Assembly: GCF_040412425.1 (NCBI RefSeq)
Contig: NC_089744.1
Span: 41,670,599-41,734,598, forward strand
Length of the DNA stretch: 64,000 nucleotides
Direction: 5' to 3'
Source: Macrobrachium rosenbergii
Lineage: Eukaryota; Arthropoda; Malacostraca; Decapoda; Palaemonidae
The notes under the pieces: generated by a model
Told to the model about the DNA's origin: nothing
The model's input: only the letters and a program-made list of their open reading frames with translations
The model's database searches: none
Shown: one piece after another, positions 11,161 through 24,039 of the stretch
Layout: the number at the start of each line of letters is the position of its first letter
Numbering within the stretch: position 1 is the first letter of the stretch
Translations under genes and position numbers: made by a program

Positions 11161-13179
11161 CAGTCCAGGTGAGAACTCACAAAGTTAGGGGCAGTGCCCC
11201 ATCCTTTGCATTCTGAAAGAACCTGTTGGTTCAGAAGGTCCTGCAAGCAGGTGTGTGGTCGTGCCAAACCACATTTACCTCGTTTTACCTTCAGGGCATT
11301 GCCCACAAGTCCTTGGACTTGTTTTTCCTTGGGTCCTGTGGTAGCTACCCAACAAGTTGTGTAGCTCATCCAGCTCCCCTAAGGGGACGGGTAGCATCTC
11401 AACAAAGGTGTTCGTCTATGCGAGAGAGAATGTGTAAGTGACTGGTCTCTCTCTTTTCTCTTTTATGTCTCTCTCATAGGACAGAGGGCAGGTAGTGAGC
11501 CGTCACATGCTGGATAGACGAGTTATGCAGGTGACTACTTGACAGGGGCACCCTGTCCTTCATCTTTTGTAGATTGGTTGGATGCATGTCCCCTCTCTCT
11601 TTAGCCAAGGGGAGAGAAGGATAGACAATGAAACAAGTGTATTGATTTTATTAGCAAGTTTTATTGTCTGTGACACTTTTGGGTTCCTCCAAGCCTTCTG
11701 CAAAGTAATGAAGCACACTCATTACTTTACTCCCAGAAGTCTAGCAGTTGCAACATCCCATATGTCCAACAAGCTAGAGGTGCCGGCATCCGTCCTCAGC
11801 TCTTCCAGACCAGGAAGGTATTCCCTAGTGTGTAGAACCAACTAGTCGGTTCAGAGATTTGCCCAACTCCCCCCCACCAATGGGTAAGTCTCCTATGTAA
11901 AGAACGAAGGTTTGTATTCGTGTAGGAAGAAATAGTAAATGTTTTAGGTAATTTGTATTTTTCCTAACATACAAACCTGATGTTCTTTACATTTCACGTC
12001 ACAAAGTGGAGTGCAGACGGCGTGGCAGGGCTTCCCCCTACCTGTCAATAGTTAACAACCTTGTCTAAAAGTTAAACAGCTGTTTCAGCTTGCTTTCGCA
12101 ATCTAAATCCTTTGTAGAGTGCTTCAGGTTTGTATGTTAGGAAAAGTACAAATTACTTTAAGAATCTGTTATTTTGGAGACTTTTTTTATGGTACTGTAT
12201 TGTATAGAGCAATCATTCAGCTGCCAAAATAATATTAAAATTGAGTATTCTACTTTGAAAATTGTTGGAGGTATTTTTCTTTTAAAAAAAAAGGTAAAAA
12301 AAGGTATAGAAAACGTGACACTACTTTGTCATTCATTGTTTCATATTTTCTTTTCTATATTTACAACTTTTTGCATTGCAGTAACAAGGTAGTTTTTCTG
12401 GATGTGCTATGGATAATAAAACTAAGAATTCATTGTAAATTATTTTTTTGGCAAAAAATTTTTTTCTTGTATCATAATTTCTATTCATTATTCCACCTAC
12501 ATAATAGTTTGTTCTGACACGATATACACACCAGCGGTCCTTTACATTAGGAATAACTTATGGCGAAGCTGGACACGGCCGTTAAACTCTTGAGCAAGGT
12601 GGTTAGGCAGTAACTACCGTTAGGTAGGTGGGAATACCCACCTGCCTGGATGTAAACATTCCAGTTTGCTTTCGGCCATCATGCGTTGCAGACGTGTTTT
12701 TGGATCTCTTTGCCTGACTGTCGTTAAGCTCTATATTATCCTGGTGGGATCTTTCTGTATTTTTGTGTATATATTACGTGTGTTTGATATTTATTAATAC
12801 AAACCACATTTTGTGATATCCTTGCATAAGCCATCGTTCGCCTGCGTCTGTGTCTTGGGTTTGACGGCCAAGGGTGTATTTAGAGGGGCGTAACCAAGTG
12901 GTAATGCTTCTCTTCCAGTAGCCCTTTATTTAGATACTGAAGGCGTTCCCTGTATGTTCGGAGATTTTAGATTGGGACGTAATATCTTCGCTCCCCTACA
13001 TTGATCTGGACGTAAAGGGTTTTCTCTCCTTCTTGGACTCCCGCCCTCTGTGTACATGGGTGTGACTACTTTCTTTCTACTTTTGCTGAGTGTTGTTTTC
13101 TCTGTCTGTGCTATGGAGAGTTGTGTTGGGTTGGGGGGGAGGTTGTGGATGTCGTCGGTAAGTTTCACTTCCACAGCCC

Positions 13180-15220
13180 CCTTGGTGGCCTCCCCTCCTT
13201 CCTTCTCTCTCCTGTAGGTTCTTCCTCATCTCTCCTTTGGTAGAGATCTCTCGCCTTCGCCCTTTTTGCTCACTCGTGGGGCAAAGACCACAAGGGGGTG
13301 AGCGTGGGTGGTCGGGCGACCTCTTCTAAGGGGCCTACTCACTGTGTAGGGCAGTTCCCCTCTTAGCGAGAGGAGTCTCCCTCTACTAATCATCTTTGCT
13401 TTTTCTTTCAGGTTGACAGTGAGCATCACAGGCACAGCAGTAGTTGGCTGGATATCTCAGTTGGAATATCTTTGCCTGAAGGAGTCCTGACGTTCATAGT
13501 GTTGCTTCAGGATCTACCACAATACCTGGTTGGAATGGCATACTGTAGTTCCACGTCAGGAAACCCTTCGTTGGCTGAGTTGGTTGAACTTCAGACTGTC
13601 ACTCGATGGGCCGGAGTTCAATTCCCCCGGCCAGCTGATGAAGAGTTAGAGGAATTTATTTCTGGTGATAGAAATTCACTTCTCGCTATAATGTGGCTCA
13701 GATTCCACAATAAGCTGTAGGTCCCGTTGCTAAGTAACCAATTGGTTCTTAGCCACGTAAAATAAGCCTAATCCTTTGGGCCAGCCGTAGGAGAGCTGTT
13801 AATCAGCTCAGTGGTCTGGTAAAACTTAGGTATACTTTTTATATACTCCACGTCAGGATCATTCTGACCCTGTTCCTGCCGATGTGGATCGATCACTGTC
13901 ATTGCCGGCCTTCATGTATTCTGTGGCACTGCCTCTAGCGTATCTGTGGTCTGTCTGCTCCTGCTGTTTCCTGTGTTATGCTCCTGTTAACTCGACGACA
14001 GTCTCTGGGCGGCTCTTCTTGGTCTCCTGCCGCAGCCGTCTTGATCGTTCCTGTTGCTGCTGATGACGTTCATGTGACGTTCCTGGCCATTGCTGTAGCT
14101 CCTGCCTTCCTAACTGCTTCCGTAGCTCCTGCATCAGCTGTCCTGATCGTGTCTCAGTGCCGAGATGCCCAGGTGTCTGAATACTGCCCGCCAGCTGCTT
14201 CGGTTGCTTGGCCAGGTGTCATCCTCATGTCTTGAACCTCAGGGTTCGAACATGCAGGATAACAGACACAGAATTCCCCTTTAAACCTTCTTCTTGAGAA
14301 GCCTCGACCTCGAAGGAGTTTAAAGTTCAGGAAATTAGCGCTAGTTCATGACATACGAGTTCCGCCCTGTCCAGCTCCAATTGTGTTTGTGAGACTGGCT
14401 TGGCTTGGCTTGGCTTGGCTTGGCTCGCCCCGCCTGCCTCCCCAGTCCACCTCATACCGCCCAGTCTGGATCGCGTCCGCGTGATCAGCTCAGTACTGTA
14501 TGGCTTGGCTTGGTCCCGCTCGGTTTTCCAAATCGGGATCCCGCACTGTTCAAGTGAACTTTCTACTCTTCCCAGGAAAGCGCTTTACCACGGCACAAGT
14601 GCTCTTCTTCCCCGGTGTGGCAATAATCTCCTTCGGTTGATTATCGCTCACGGTCCGCCTCTCCTGCTGGTCTTAACTGGCAGGATAGGTAGGGGTACTC
14701 TTCTCCTTACCTATTCTCTTTTCCTCTTGGTTGTTCCGAGAGGCGTGAGACGGACAGAGAGAGCTCTGATGAATTCGTCTTCTGATTTCAGCTTCCTGGC
14801 ATGCTTTTGGTGTCAGTCCCCTGATTGTCTCGTAGTGCAAACAGGTAGCCAAGGAGGGTTTCTTGGGATCTGTCAAGGTCTCCCACCAAGGAGAGAGGTA
14901 CAGAAGTTTCATGCTTCGTAAGCAGCAAGGATCTTCCTCTTCAAATTGCGATCACCCTCGTTTTTCAGAGAACTTTGCGCCAATTCGTCAGTGTGAGGAT
15001 CCCTTGGACCGGACTGTGTCTCCCCCAATGAATAAAATTCATCACTCGCAACCCTTGCAGTTCCCGAAGAGGCCGAGAGTTTCAGGGGCCGCCGCGGGTC
15101 TTGCTTGTGAGAGAGTTCTCGACCAGATGAATACTTTTTTTCGGACAAGTTCATCCATGGTGGAGAATGGAGGGCTGCTTCCATTCCTCCATCCTTCTTC
15201 CTTCTTTGAAGTATGAGGAA
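13180..15220 (+). pseudogene. ORF1/Gag-like region of DIRS copy 2 (degraded)
   Basis: This is a long region of short open segments before the RNase H remnant. It has an Ala/Val-rich repetitive stretch (about 13980-14200), a short (TTGGC)n run at 14396-14425, and a later segment with QFPKRPRVSGAA near 15060 and LDQMNTFF near 15120. Function cannot be read from it; the call rests on position within the element. Confidence 0.4.
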
Positions 15221-15429
15221 AAGGTTAGGCTAATGCTTGATTGAAGGAACCTTTGAATATGCTTGCATATTCCCCTCACATCGTGTGTCTACTTCCAGAC
15301 TCACCGATTGAGGAATAGGCGCACACCTGTAAGACTTTGTCTTGAAGGTGTGTGCTCAAGACAATTAGTACCTTCTCATTAACTTCCTGGGCTCAAGCAG
15401 CCTTTTGGCCTTCCGAGAATTCAGGATGA

Positions 15430-16090
15430 GTTTTGCGACACTCAGTGGTTTTGTTGTTGAACAACAAAACCACATTAGTGGCATTCGTTGACAAACAAGA
15501 GGGAATCGTTTTTTCCTCCTGTTTCATCCGTCGACATTTGCAGGTACTCAAGTGTTCTATAGCACACTTGATAGCTCAGTTAGCCAGATATATTCCCGGT
15601 GGGGATGTATTGTTAGGCGAGCTTGGTCTCGGGTTTGAGTGATCGGGACGGAACGTGCTCTTCACTCTTTTCCTCACGAAGATTCACAAAAAGACTGCTC
15701 GACTGAGAGACCATCTTTCTGTTGCCTTCCTGCACAGCAAAGTTGGTAGTTTTCTCACTCCCTCTTACCAGACACAGGCCGCTAGAGTGAGGCATGCGGT
15801 CTTTTTGGGAAAAACTAATATCTACGTTTTTCCCTCCGTATTTGTCTGTTTCGCTAGGGGTTTACAAGCATTGTTCACCCCGAGTTACATACAAATGCTG
15901 GAAAGCTTCGCCTTTCGCCCAACCTGATAGCTCTGCTTCCGAGGCATTGAGAAGAGTTCTCCTTGACCCAACTTCCTGTAGCAGCTACACAAGAAACGGT
16001 TCTTCAGGCAGTGCATCTCTGTGTGTTCAGGACTGGGAGACCTACCAGCTTTCCTTGCAAGTATAGACATTCTCGCTGAGCGGCAACGGA
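15430..16090 (+). pseudogene. DIRS-like RNase H remnant
   Basis: It contains LLNNKTTLVAFVDKQEG near 15455 and AHLIAQLARYIPGGDV near 15570. These align with NNTRVVAYVNKQGG and AHLMELSGRYIPDS of copy 1, the RNase H segment with the DNTT-AY-NKQGG motif. The reading frame ends soon after and continues only as scraps up to the MITE at 16095. Confidence 0.6.
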
Positions 16091-16094
16091 TATA

Positions 16095-16431
16095 CAGTAA
16101 ACCCCTTGTATTTGCAGGGGATGTGTATCTCACCCATCCGCGAGTAGCTAAAATCAGTGAAACTTAAAACCCCTCTAAAAACATTTAGAACTGCCTACTT
16201 TGATAGTTCAAACACAACAAAAACTCTATAAAAATGCTTATACCTTAGCATTTTATTAGTTTTATCACAAAAAGTGCATTTAGTCATGAAAATTATATGA
16301 AAATACAGTAATTAGTGAATATTTCTCGGTGAAAAATACCGCGAATGGGCAAATTTTCCGCAAATAATGTGTATATATGTTCCACGGAGAAATCTGTGAA
16401 TCGTGATACCGCGAGTACAGGTTGTCTACTG
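16095..16431 (+). mobile_element. Family C MITE (Tigger/pogo-like), solo copy
   Basis: A 337-bp element with ends cagtaaacccc and the inverted, partly decayed ttgtctactg, flanked by TA. It lacks coding capacity. The same two halves occur around a 1.4-1.5 kb internal segment at 47374-51347 and 54459-56277. It interrupts the recombinase region of a DIRS copy. Confidence 0.8.
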
Positions 16432-17440
16432 TAGCTGGATATCTCTTGAAGTCCTCTGCAACACTATTCCAGGGACTGGATCCGTCTTTCACTGGTTGGT
16501 GTCATTGACGGAACTTCTTCTCGGGTCAGAGTTGCTCTTCAGGTCTGGACTTTCTCGTCTTCTCTCATGGGTGCTTCTCTTTCTTTCATTTGTGAAGAAT
16601 GTAGGCCCTTGTCTTCTATCTGAAGTAGCCATCTTCTCCTCAGTCGAGATTTAGGTACGGATGAGAAGCTTCTTCAGTCTTGCTGTCCCAGGGAATTGTT
16701 CCCTGGGTGGCATGTGACTCTTGTTTAGGGTTCCTGTCCTGTGGTCTTAGACCATCTCTCATCTCGCTCCGGTCTTGGCATAGAGGATGGAAGAACAGGT
16801 GAAGAGGATCAATACCTTGACTCCTTTTCAGGTGTCATAAGTGGACTCCTAATCCATCGGGATCTATTGTCGGGTTTGAGTCCTTCTCGTTCCCCTTCTC
16901 CTTGGACTTTGTATCGATGATCCAGATCAGTCGTTACTTTGTCCTATTAGGGAGCTGTGGTGCTTTCTGAAAAGGCTCGACATTCCTAACCTGGATGTTG
17001 TTGATGTTTTCGCTAGTACTATCTCTCTCAAGGAAGAAATGTCTAAGGACACATCTTTCTTATGACTTCGTGAAGCAATTGAAGAAGGTACTCGGCAGCT
17101 GGCAACAACGATACCGATACTTTCCACCCGAGAGCTCACGAAGTCAAATGGCTTGGTCCATTCCTCGCCTTCTGGAAGTTTCTGTTGGTCTGGAAGCAAG
17201 ATATGGTCTCATAAACCACACACTTGTCTTCCTGTGGTCTTGCCTACAGGCCCCTTGGAACCTTTTTTCCTTGGCCGGTGGTTGCTCACAAGTTTTGTTT
17301 TCTTGCTTGGCTCCTTCAAGAGGATTAGTAGCATCTTGCCTAAGGTGTTGGTTCTGGAAGTGAGAAGGATACTGAGAGTGAGGCTTCTCCTCCTCCTCCT
17401 TCCCCGTCCTCCTATTTCTCCTCCTTCAGGATGAGAATGG
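16432..17440 (+). pseudogene. Recombinase region of DIRS copy 2 (degraded)
   Basis: This lies between the MITE and the 3' inverted repeat, where the other copies carry the tyrosine recombinase. Only weak similarity at the nucleotide level to 10440-11400 can be followed (for example ggttggtgtc, then ctcgtcttctctc). No catalytic box is safely readable. Confidence 0.35.
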
Positions 17441-18386
17441 CTCAGACCAATACTTGCTGGAGATCTAATGCAGTAAGATTACACATTGAGCACCCGTTTT
17501 CCTTACTGCCTCCAACTCTTAGATTCTTTCTAGCCCATTTTTATGAGTTGTTTCCTAACTCATGCAAAAAGGTCCAGTTCTGACATTTGATCTTGCAGTT
17601 CCTACACTCTGTTCAATATGTCAGAGGCATGGTACTCCTCCTTGCTCCTTTGACCAGGAGTAGCCCAGGTGTGCAGAAATCCAGTCAATTCAAGAGACTC
17701 ACCCAGATTCCTCCCTCCAACAAGTAAGTCTTCCTAATGTAAAGGACCAATGGTTTGTATATTGTGTCGGAACAAATCACAGTTTTTAAAAGTAAATCGT
17801 ATTTTTCCTAACTATACAAACCTGAGGACCTTTACATTACATTTTATGCCCACCTTATGCCACTCCTCAATCTGAACCTGGGCCAAAAGGCAAACTGGAA
17901 TGTTTACATCCAGGCAGGCGGGTATTCCCACCTACCTGACAGTAGTTACTGCCTAACCACACTGCTCAAGAGTTTAATGGCCGTGTCCAGCTTCGCCGTA
18001 AGCAATTCCTAATGTAAAGGACCTCAGGTTTGTATAGTTAGGAAAAATGCAATTTACTTTTAAAAACTGTTATTTTGGCAGGGATTTTTATTCCATTGAA
18101 TAGAAAAATTATTCATCCTCAAGATGAAACAAAATTGAGTAGTACACCTTGAAAATTGTCAGAGCTGTACATCCTTGAACAAAAAGGTATAAATATTTTT
18201 ATATCTACTGCTCAAATCACTGACCCTTCCCACAGAATTGTTTATAAGGGTCAGGAGTGGAAAGGTTAATTGATCCTGTGGTCTATGGAACATCTACAAA
18301 ATTTTAGTTGACTGCATTAATTTTGATATGTCCATTTGACATAAAAATTGTTACTTATGCCAGATTGCCATATATAGTACTGTATA

Positions 18387-18628
18387 CAGGCAGTCCCTGG
18401 TTTTCGGCGGGGGTTCCGTTCTGACAGTGTGACGATAACCGAAAATCGGCAATTTTTGGTTATCAGCGCCTCTGTTAGGTATGTATTGGCGTAAATACCC
18501 AATTATCGGTGCCAGTAAGTGGAAATTGGCAATTTTCAGTGCCAAAAATTGCCTATTTTCGTCGCTAGACAAGCCCTGTAAAACCGGATCTCCAATAACC
18601 AAGCCCGCCAATAACCAGGGACTGCCTG
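18387..18628 (+). mobile_element. Family A MITE, copy 1
   Basis: A 242-bp element with ends caggcagtccctggt and accagggactgcctg, flanked by TA. The internal sequence is made of short inverted units such as gataaccgaaaatcggcaat. The ends and the TA duplication suggest a Tigger/pogo-type non-autonomous element. Confidence 0.88.
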
Positions 18629-19523
18629 TATGCGCATTAGCTGAACTCGGAACATTTTCATAAGACTAACAGAATGTGGTTATAGCAGAATAAGATATCT
18701 CCACCAACATTAGTTCCTTGTTTAATTGGTGTGAGTAATATTCTAGGGAGTATGTGTCGAGTTAGTGTCATAAATCATTCAAAAGGAAGATGGAAGATTA
18801 ATGTATCTGAAAACATTCGTGAGGGAGATAGACCTTGTATCATTATAGGCACATTGAAGACATTTGCTATCATGGGTTATCACATCTGTAGGCATCAGTA
18901 AAGATTTTTTGTAGTTGCATTGTAGTTTGCTCTTTTATATTTCCCTATCATTTTTTCTCACCAAGGTGTTTAGCTTCATCGTCTTTATCCTGTTCCAGTT
19001 CTTACCCCTTTCTTAATAATAGGTTCTTTTGGGTCAGCTTCATATGCCAGAAATGTGACACTGGTTTGAATACTCTGCTTTACTCTAAATATAGTTGTAA
19101 TTCTGAGGACACCTACCTCTTCAGGTTGATTTTTGCATCAAGACTTATGCTGCAAAAGGATATCTGGTGACTAATCTACTAGAGAAACATTGTACTCTTG
19201 TGATAACACGGCAGTCTCTCACACCAAGTTTTCATATATGTAACTTACCAAGTAATTACACAGCTATACTTTCTACTCTTGCAGCAGTAAATAAAAAATT
19301 TGAAGCTTGCTGTAGCGACTCATTTGTTTTTTTAGTGTAGGTAACCACCCCACCTTTTTTCGGGGAAAAATAGACACAACAAAACAGAGAGAATCACTTC
19401 TTTTCTGCTGGTGTTCGAAGCAACATCAAATGTTTTGGCGGTTGAATTTGAGGTTTTTCATCGCTTTTCCCAAGGATTTGGTGAAGTACTGATTGTTTTG
19501 GTAGCTTTTCAGCTCAGCTTAGT

Positions 19524-20009
19524 TTGGATAACTGCAATTTCTCTTTCGTGGTGTCTGATTCTAGTTCATCAAGTATTAGATATTGTAGGGAGGGTTGCAA
19601 GACCCAGATGACGAAAGTGCCCTATGATAGTCATACGATCTGTGCAGAATATAGAGGACAAGAGTGTTCAAAAGATCTTACTTGTGCTGAATGTGATGGA
19701 TGGAATATGAAGAAATGGAAAGTTTCGAGGTCTCATTTGGATTACTTAGATAGGGATAGAAAGAGGAAGACAGCTGCCAGAGCTGAAGGTAGGGCTCGGC
19801 ACATAGAACCTGTCACTAATATTCAAGTTATGGACCGTAATATTAATTCTTCTCCTGCCCTTGTTTTATCCCCCATCTTTAGTCCTCCTAATATTTTTCC
19901 ATCAACTCCTGTTCCTGGCTCCCATGCTTCTGAACCTGATGCCATAGCCAGCCTCAAGAGTAAGTTTGACTGCAAATTTGATCTTATGGTCAGTACTGTG
20001 TCCAAGTAA
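19524..20009 (+). pseudogene. DIRS ORF1 (Gag-like) N-terminus, copy d
   Basis: An open segment of about 160 codons with the cysteine-rich block SHTICAEYRGQECSKDLTC and AECDGW, followed by a basic stretch (DRKRKTAARAEGRA). The equivalent block at 62583 reads CTNCRGQVC-C-DEC. Here the second cysteine of the first CxxC is a tyrosine, so a zinc-binding role would be damaged. The frame closes at 20009, 40 bp before a TTAA-flanked insertion, and ORF1 sequence resumes at 22230. Confidence 0.65.
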
Positions 20010-20053
20010 GGCGAGTAGCGTAAGGGCCTTATGGACAAAGTGCAGAGTATTAA

Positions 20054-22225
20054 CCCTTTAACGCCGAAGCCCTATTTACAAAAACGTCTCCCGTATGCCG
20101 GCGGCATTCGGTGAGTTAGCGCTGAAGCGGAAAAAAGTTTTTTCAAAAATCACAGCACGCTTAGTTTTTAAGATTAAGAGTTCATTTTTGGCTCATTTTT
20201 TTTATTGCCTGAAGTTTAGTATGCAACCATCAGAAATTAAAAATATCATTATCATATATAAATATTGGAATATATGACAGCGAAAAAAAAAAACTCGTAT
20301 ATAATTGTATACAAATCGCTGTAAGCAAAACGGTTAAAGCTAATGAGTTAATTTTTTTAGTTGTATTGTACACTAAAATGCAATGATTTTGGTATATAAC
20401 AAATTTTAAAATGATCAAAGCAACACAGAGAAAATATTATCACAAAATGATGCATGAATTAAGTAACGAGCTGGACGTAAAAAATATTTTTTTCAAAAAT
20501 TCACCATAAATCGAAATATTGTGCTAGAAATTTCCCGTTTGTTGAAAAATGAAGCTAATTGATTGAATATTACTAGACTGTAAGTGTTTTAGCTTACAAT
20601 TGCAGTTTTCAACCATTTCGGTCGAGTTAAAGTTGACCGAAAGTCGAATTTTTTCTATTTATCGTGATTTATATGGAAATATTTCAAAACTGTTAAAGCT
20701 ACAACCATGAGTTATTTTTTGTTGTATTGTACATGAAATTGCACACATTTTCATATATAAATCTTTATGTAACGACTAATATAAAACGGTGCAAATATTA
20801 CGACAACGAGACGAAAGAATTTCTGAGATGTTGGCCGAGTTACCAGCAAGAGACGTAAGGAAAATGTTTTTTAAAAATTAACCATAAATCGAAATATTGT
20901 GCTAGAGATTTCCAATTTATTGCAAAAATGAAGTTAAACGATTGAATATTACTAGAATGTAAGAGTTTTAGCTTACAATTGCGTTTTTACCATTTCGGTC
21001 GAGTTAAAGTTGACCGAAGGTTGAAATTTTGGCAGTTATTGTGATTTATGTGAAAATATTTCAAAACTGATAAAAGCTACAACCATGAGCTATTTTCTGT
21101 TGTATTCTACATGAAATTGTGCACATTTTCATATATAAAAGTTTATGTAACGACTAATGTAAACGATGCAAACATTACAACAACATGATGAAAGAATTTC
21201 TGAGATGTTGGCCGAGTTACAGTGGCGCAGACATAAGGAAAAAATTTTTTTTCAGAAATTCACCATAAATCGAAATGTTGTGCTAGAGACTTCCAGTTTG
21301 TTGCAAAATGAAGGTACATGATTGAATATTACTAGAATGTAAGAGTTTTAGCTTATAATTGCGTTTTTGACCATTTCGGTCGAGTTAAAGTTGACGAAGC
21401 TTGAAATTTTGGCAGTTATCGTGATTTATATGAAAATATTTCAAAATTGATAAAAGCTACAACCGTGAGTTATTTTCTGTTGTATTCTACATGAAATTGC
21501 ACACATTTTCATATATAAAACTTTATGTAACGACTAATATAAAACAGTGCAAACATTACGACAACGTGATTGAAAGAATTTCTGCGCGGACGTAAGGAAA
21601 AAGTTTTTTCAAAAATTCACCATAAATTGAAATATTGTGCTAGAGACTTCCAATTGGTTGCGAAATGAAGTTAAATGATTGAATATTACTAGAATTTAAG
21701 AGTTTTAGCTTACAATTGCGTTTTTTTACCATTTCGGTCGAGTCAAAGTTGACCGAAGGTTGAAATTTTGGCAGTTATCGTGGTTTATATGAAAATATTT
21801 CCAAACTGATAAAAGCTACAACCATGGGTTGTATTTTGCTGTATTGTACATGAAATTTCGCACATTTTCATATATAAAACTTTATGTAACGGCTAATATA
21901 GAACAGTGCAAAAATTACGACAAAATGATGAAAGAATTTATGAAATTTTCGGCTGAGTTACCGCCCGTGCGTAAGAAAAAAGTTTTTTTAAAAAATTCAC
22001 CATAAATCGAAATATTGTGCTAGAGACTTCCAATTTGTTTCAAAAAGAAATGAAGGTACATGATTGAATATTACTAGAATGTAAGAGTTTTAGCTTACAT
22101 TTGCGTTTTTCGAGTCAAAGTTGACCGAAGGTTGAAATTTTTTGTAGTCGACGTACGGTACATCCACTCGGCACCCAACAGACAATTTTAGTCGATGTAT
22201 GATACGTCCAATAGGCGTTTAAGGG
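20054..22225 (+). mobile_element. Family D piggyBac-like element, copy 1
   Basis: A 2,172-bp element between TTAA copies (20050-20053 and 22226-22229). The ends are CCCTTTAACGCC and its inverse GGCGTTTAAGGG. The interior consists of about five tandem monomers of ~380 bp; the marker 'aaatcgaaatattgtgctag' recurs near 20511, 20886, 21266, 21627 and 22006. It has no transposase. TTAA duplication and CCC..GGG ends are the hallmarks of piggyBac-type transposons. It interrupts ORF1 of DIRS copy d. Confidence 0.87.
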
Positions 22226-22229
22226 TTAA

Positions 22230-23985
22230 GCAAGTGCCAATGCCAGTGCCAGTGGAGGAGGTGGCTGTTCGTCCCACTGATGCTCCCAGATGAAGGTCAC
22301 TGCCACACTCCCCTAAACCTTGGAATAGATATACTGGAGGTCCAAAGGTCAGCGGGGTTTGCCCACGGGCAGTCGCCCCCTCATCTGATTCAGTGGTTGG
22401 TGGTTCTGACAGCCATTGGAAAGGCGTTGCTGTGAGTGCTCACCAGTTATCATCCGACTGATCTCTTCAGTCCAGATAAGAGACTTTTTGGTGTTTTCCG
22501 GGAGAATCTTGTCCCTTGAAGAGATGTCATGGTAGAGAGGCCTCTCTCATTTCTCCGAAGAGTGCTAGAGACCCTTCTGTTAGCCTGCAACCAGGTTGCA
22601 GTATACGGTGCAGCCCAGTTCGTCATTTTCCCGAGCGTTCCCGTGCAGAACGTCAGTCTTTGGCGTCTAAGCGCTCCTCCAGGAAACACTCTTCTTCTGG
22701 GCATCCACATGAACGACCAGATTATTTGTCACAGCGCCACCCAACTTCTAAGCACTTGCTGATGCCAACCAAGCACCTGCCTTCGTCTTCTTCTCCTGCT
22801 CTCGTGTCAGGGGATCCCTCTTTTGCTCATATTGAGAAGCAATTAGAAGATGTACAGGCAGTCCATGGTTATTGATAGGCTCGGTTATCGGCGATCCAGT
22901 TTTATGAGGCTTGTCTAGTTACGAAAATTGGCAATTTTTGCAGAAAATCGCCTATTTCCGCTTATCAGCGATTTTCGCTTATTGTCACGCTGTCGGAACG
23001 GAGCCCCTGCCAATAATCAGGGATTGCCTGTACTGGGCTTGCTGCATGAGGCTCCCCTTCGCATAAGCTTCTTAAGATGTTTCATTGTCGCCTGTCTCCT
23101 CAGCAGGGGAAGAAGTCATCCAAGAGCCTATTCCTACAGCGTATACTTCCCTGATGAGGTATTTTTTGGCAGCCTTCCCCTCGCACTTCCAGCTAGTAGC
23201 CCCATTTTTGCCTGCTTCCACATTTCTTATGAGAAATCAGGCAGATTCAAGTGCTCATCTACCTAAGATGGTTCTCTCTCCCTTTGCAAGGAAGGCTCAT
23301 AAGGAGGTAGAGGATTGGTTTTCTGCGAAGAAGGAGCAAGGGATGGCTGCTTTTGCCTTTCCTCCAGCAAGACTGATGGCCAGGAGATTTACACAACAGG
23401 AGAAGCTTCATCCTTGGGAGGTGCTGCCTCTTCCCAAGGTGACTTCTTAGGATTGATAGACTTGGCTCGATGCTTGTTTGGCATTTTCATTGGCAAAGGT
23501 TTTCTTTGCTTCCTCGGAGTTCGACCATCTTGTGAAACCCTTGTTCAAAGTACTTGAAGTGTTCAGCTTCCTTGACTGGACAATCAGAGCTCTTGCTCGC
23601 AATATAGAAGAACACGACGTTTTAGCAACTGACTTGCTTCGGATTGGCTGGGTGTGTTAGCCTGCGTGGATAAAGCAGTTAGGGGTGGCAGCTATTTTTG
23701 TCATCAGAGTTCTTAAGAAGAGGGAGTTGTGGTGGTCCTTCACCATGAAAGGAGTGACTTCTGTTAAGAAATCTGCGCTTTTGTACTCTCCTTTGGACAG
23801 GCAGTATTTGTTCCCGCAATCAGCGGTTAAGGAGATTGCTACCAATTTGCAGGAAAGATCGGTGCAAGACCTTTTAGCCCAGTCATTGAAGTGCCCAAAG
23901 GAGCCTTCTTTTTCGTCAAAAATCTGTCTCTCCTCTGCAGCCACAGCCCTTTCGGGGATGCAGACAGAATTTCTCTAGGTCCCAT
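22230..23985 (+). pseudogene. DIRS ORF1 middle and C-terminus, copy d (interrupted)
   Basis: The ORF1 continues after the TTAA insertion in several frames. FAHIEKQLEDV lies near 22820, just before a MITE. After it come PTAYTSLMRYFLAAFPSHF (about 23130), ASTFLMRNQADSSAHLP (about 23218) and AAFAFPPARLMAR (about 23345). Further on are LWWSFTMKGVTSVKKSALL (about 23727) and VKEIATNLQERS. Copy e has the same order (LKFFLANFP, ASTFLMRKRSLDAAHLPS, ATFAFPPSKLLKR), which shows these are shared conserved ORF1 parts. No enzymatic motif is visible; a particle or RNA-binding role is assumed from its position. Confidence 0.65.
22855..23030 (-). mobile_element. Family A MITE, copy 2 (inverse orientation, short)
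   Basis: The ends are caggcagtccatgg and ggattgcctg, flanked by TA. The interior is the complement of copy 1 (gagcccctgccaataatcagg at the right end). At 176 bp it is shorter than the other copies. It interrupts ORF1 of DIRS copy d. Confidence 0.8.
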
Positions 23986-24039
23986 TCCAAGGTGCGTTCC
24001 CCCACAAGGTCCATCAAGACTTCAGCTAAACCCTCTACC

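Larger units (their letters stand above)
6310..12160 (+). mobile_element. DIRS-like element, second lineage, copy 1 (degraded full length)
   Basis: The left end (ttcctacacaaatacaaacc... at about 6316) is repeated inverted near 11895-11935. The adjacent left segment (gtcattaactat ... ctgcactccactttg, about 6395-6455) recurs inverted at about 12000-12065. Between them, in order, are Gag-like, reverse transcriptase/RNase H and recombinase-like segments. Long inverted ends plus an internal complementary region are the hallmark of DIRS elements. The whole is riddled with stops. It is directly followed by a second copy in the same orientation. Confidence 0.7.
12505..18060 (+). mobile_element. DIRS-like element, second lineage, copy 2
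   Basis: The left end, about 12515-12685 (ggtcctttacattaggaat, ccgttaaactcttgagca, ccacctgcctggatgtaaac), is repeated inverted at about 17890-18020 with few differences over about 170 bp. Inside are a decayed ORF1, RNase H remnants and recombinase remnants, plus a MITE at 16095-16431. It lies head to tail after copy 1. Flanks around 12160-12450 resemble 6119-6225 and 18068-18190, so the two copies share outer sequence. Confidence 0.75.

Noticed and set aside
14863..15216. A 117-codon open frame possibly a host exon
   Set aside because: It lies inside a DIRS-like element just upstream of RNase H, lacks clear splice sites and does not fit the phases of the host gene.
20511..22030. CRISPR-like array from regularly spaced repeats
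   Set aside because: The repeats are whole ~380-bp monomers without unique spacers, in a eukaryotic genome, inside a TTAA-flanked element.
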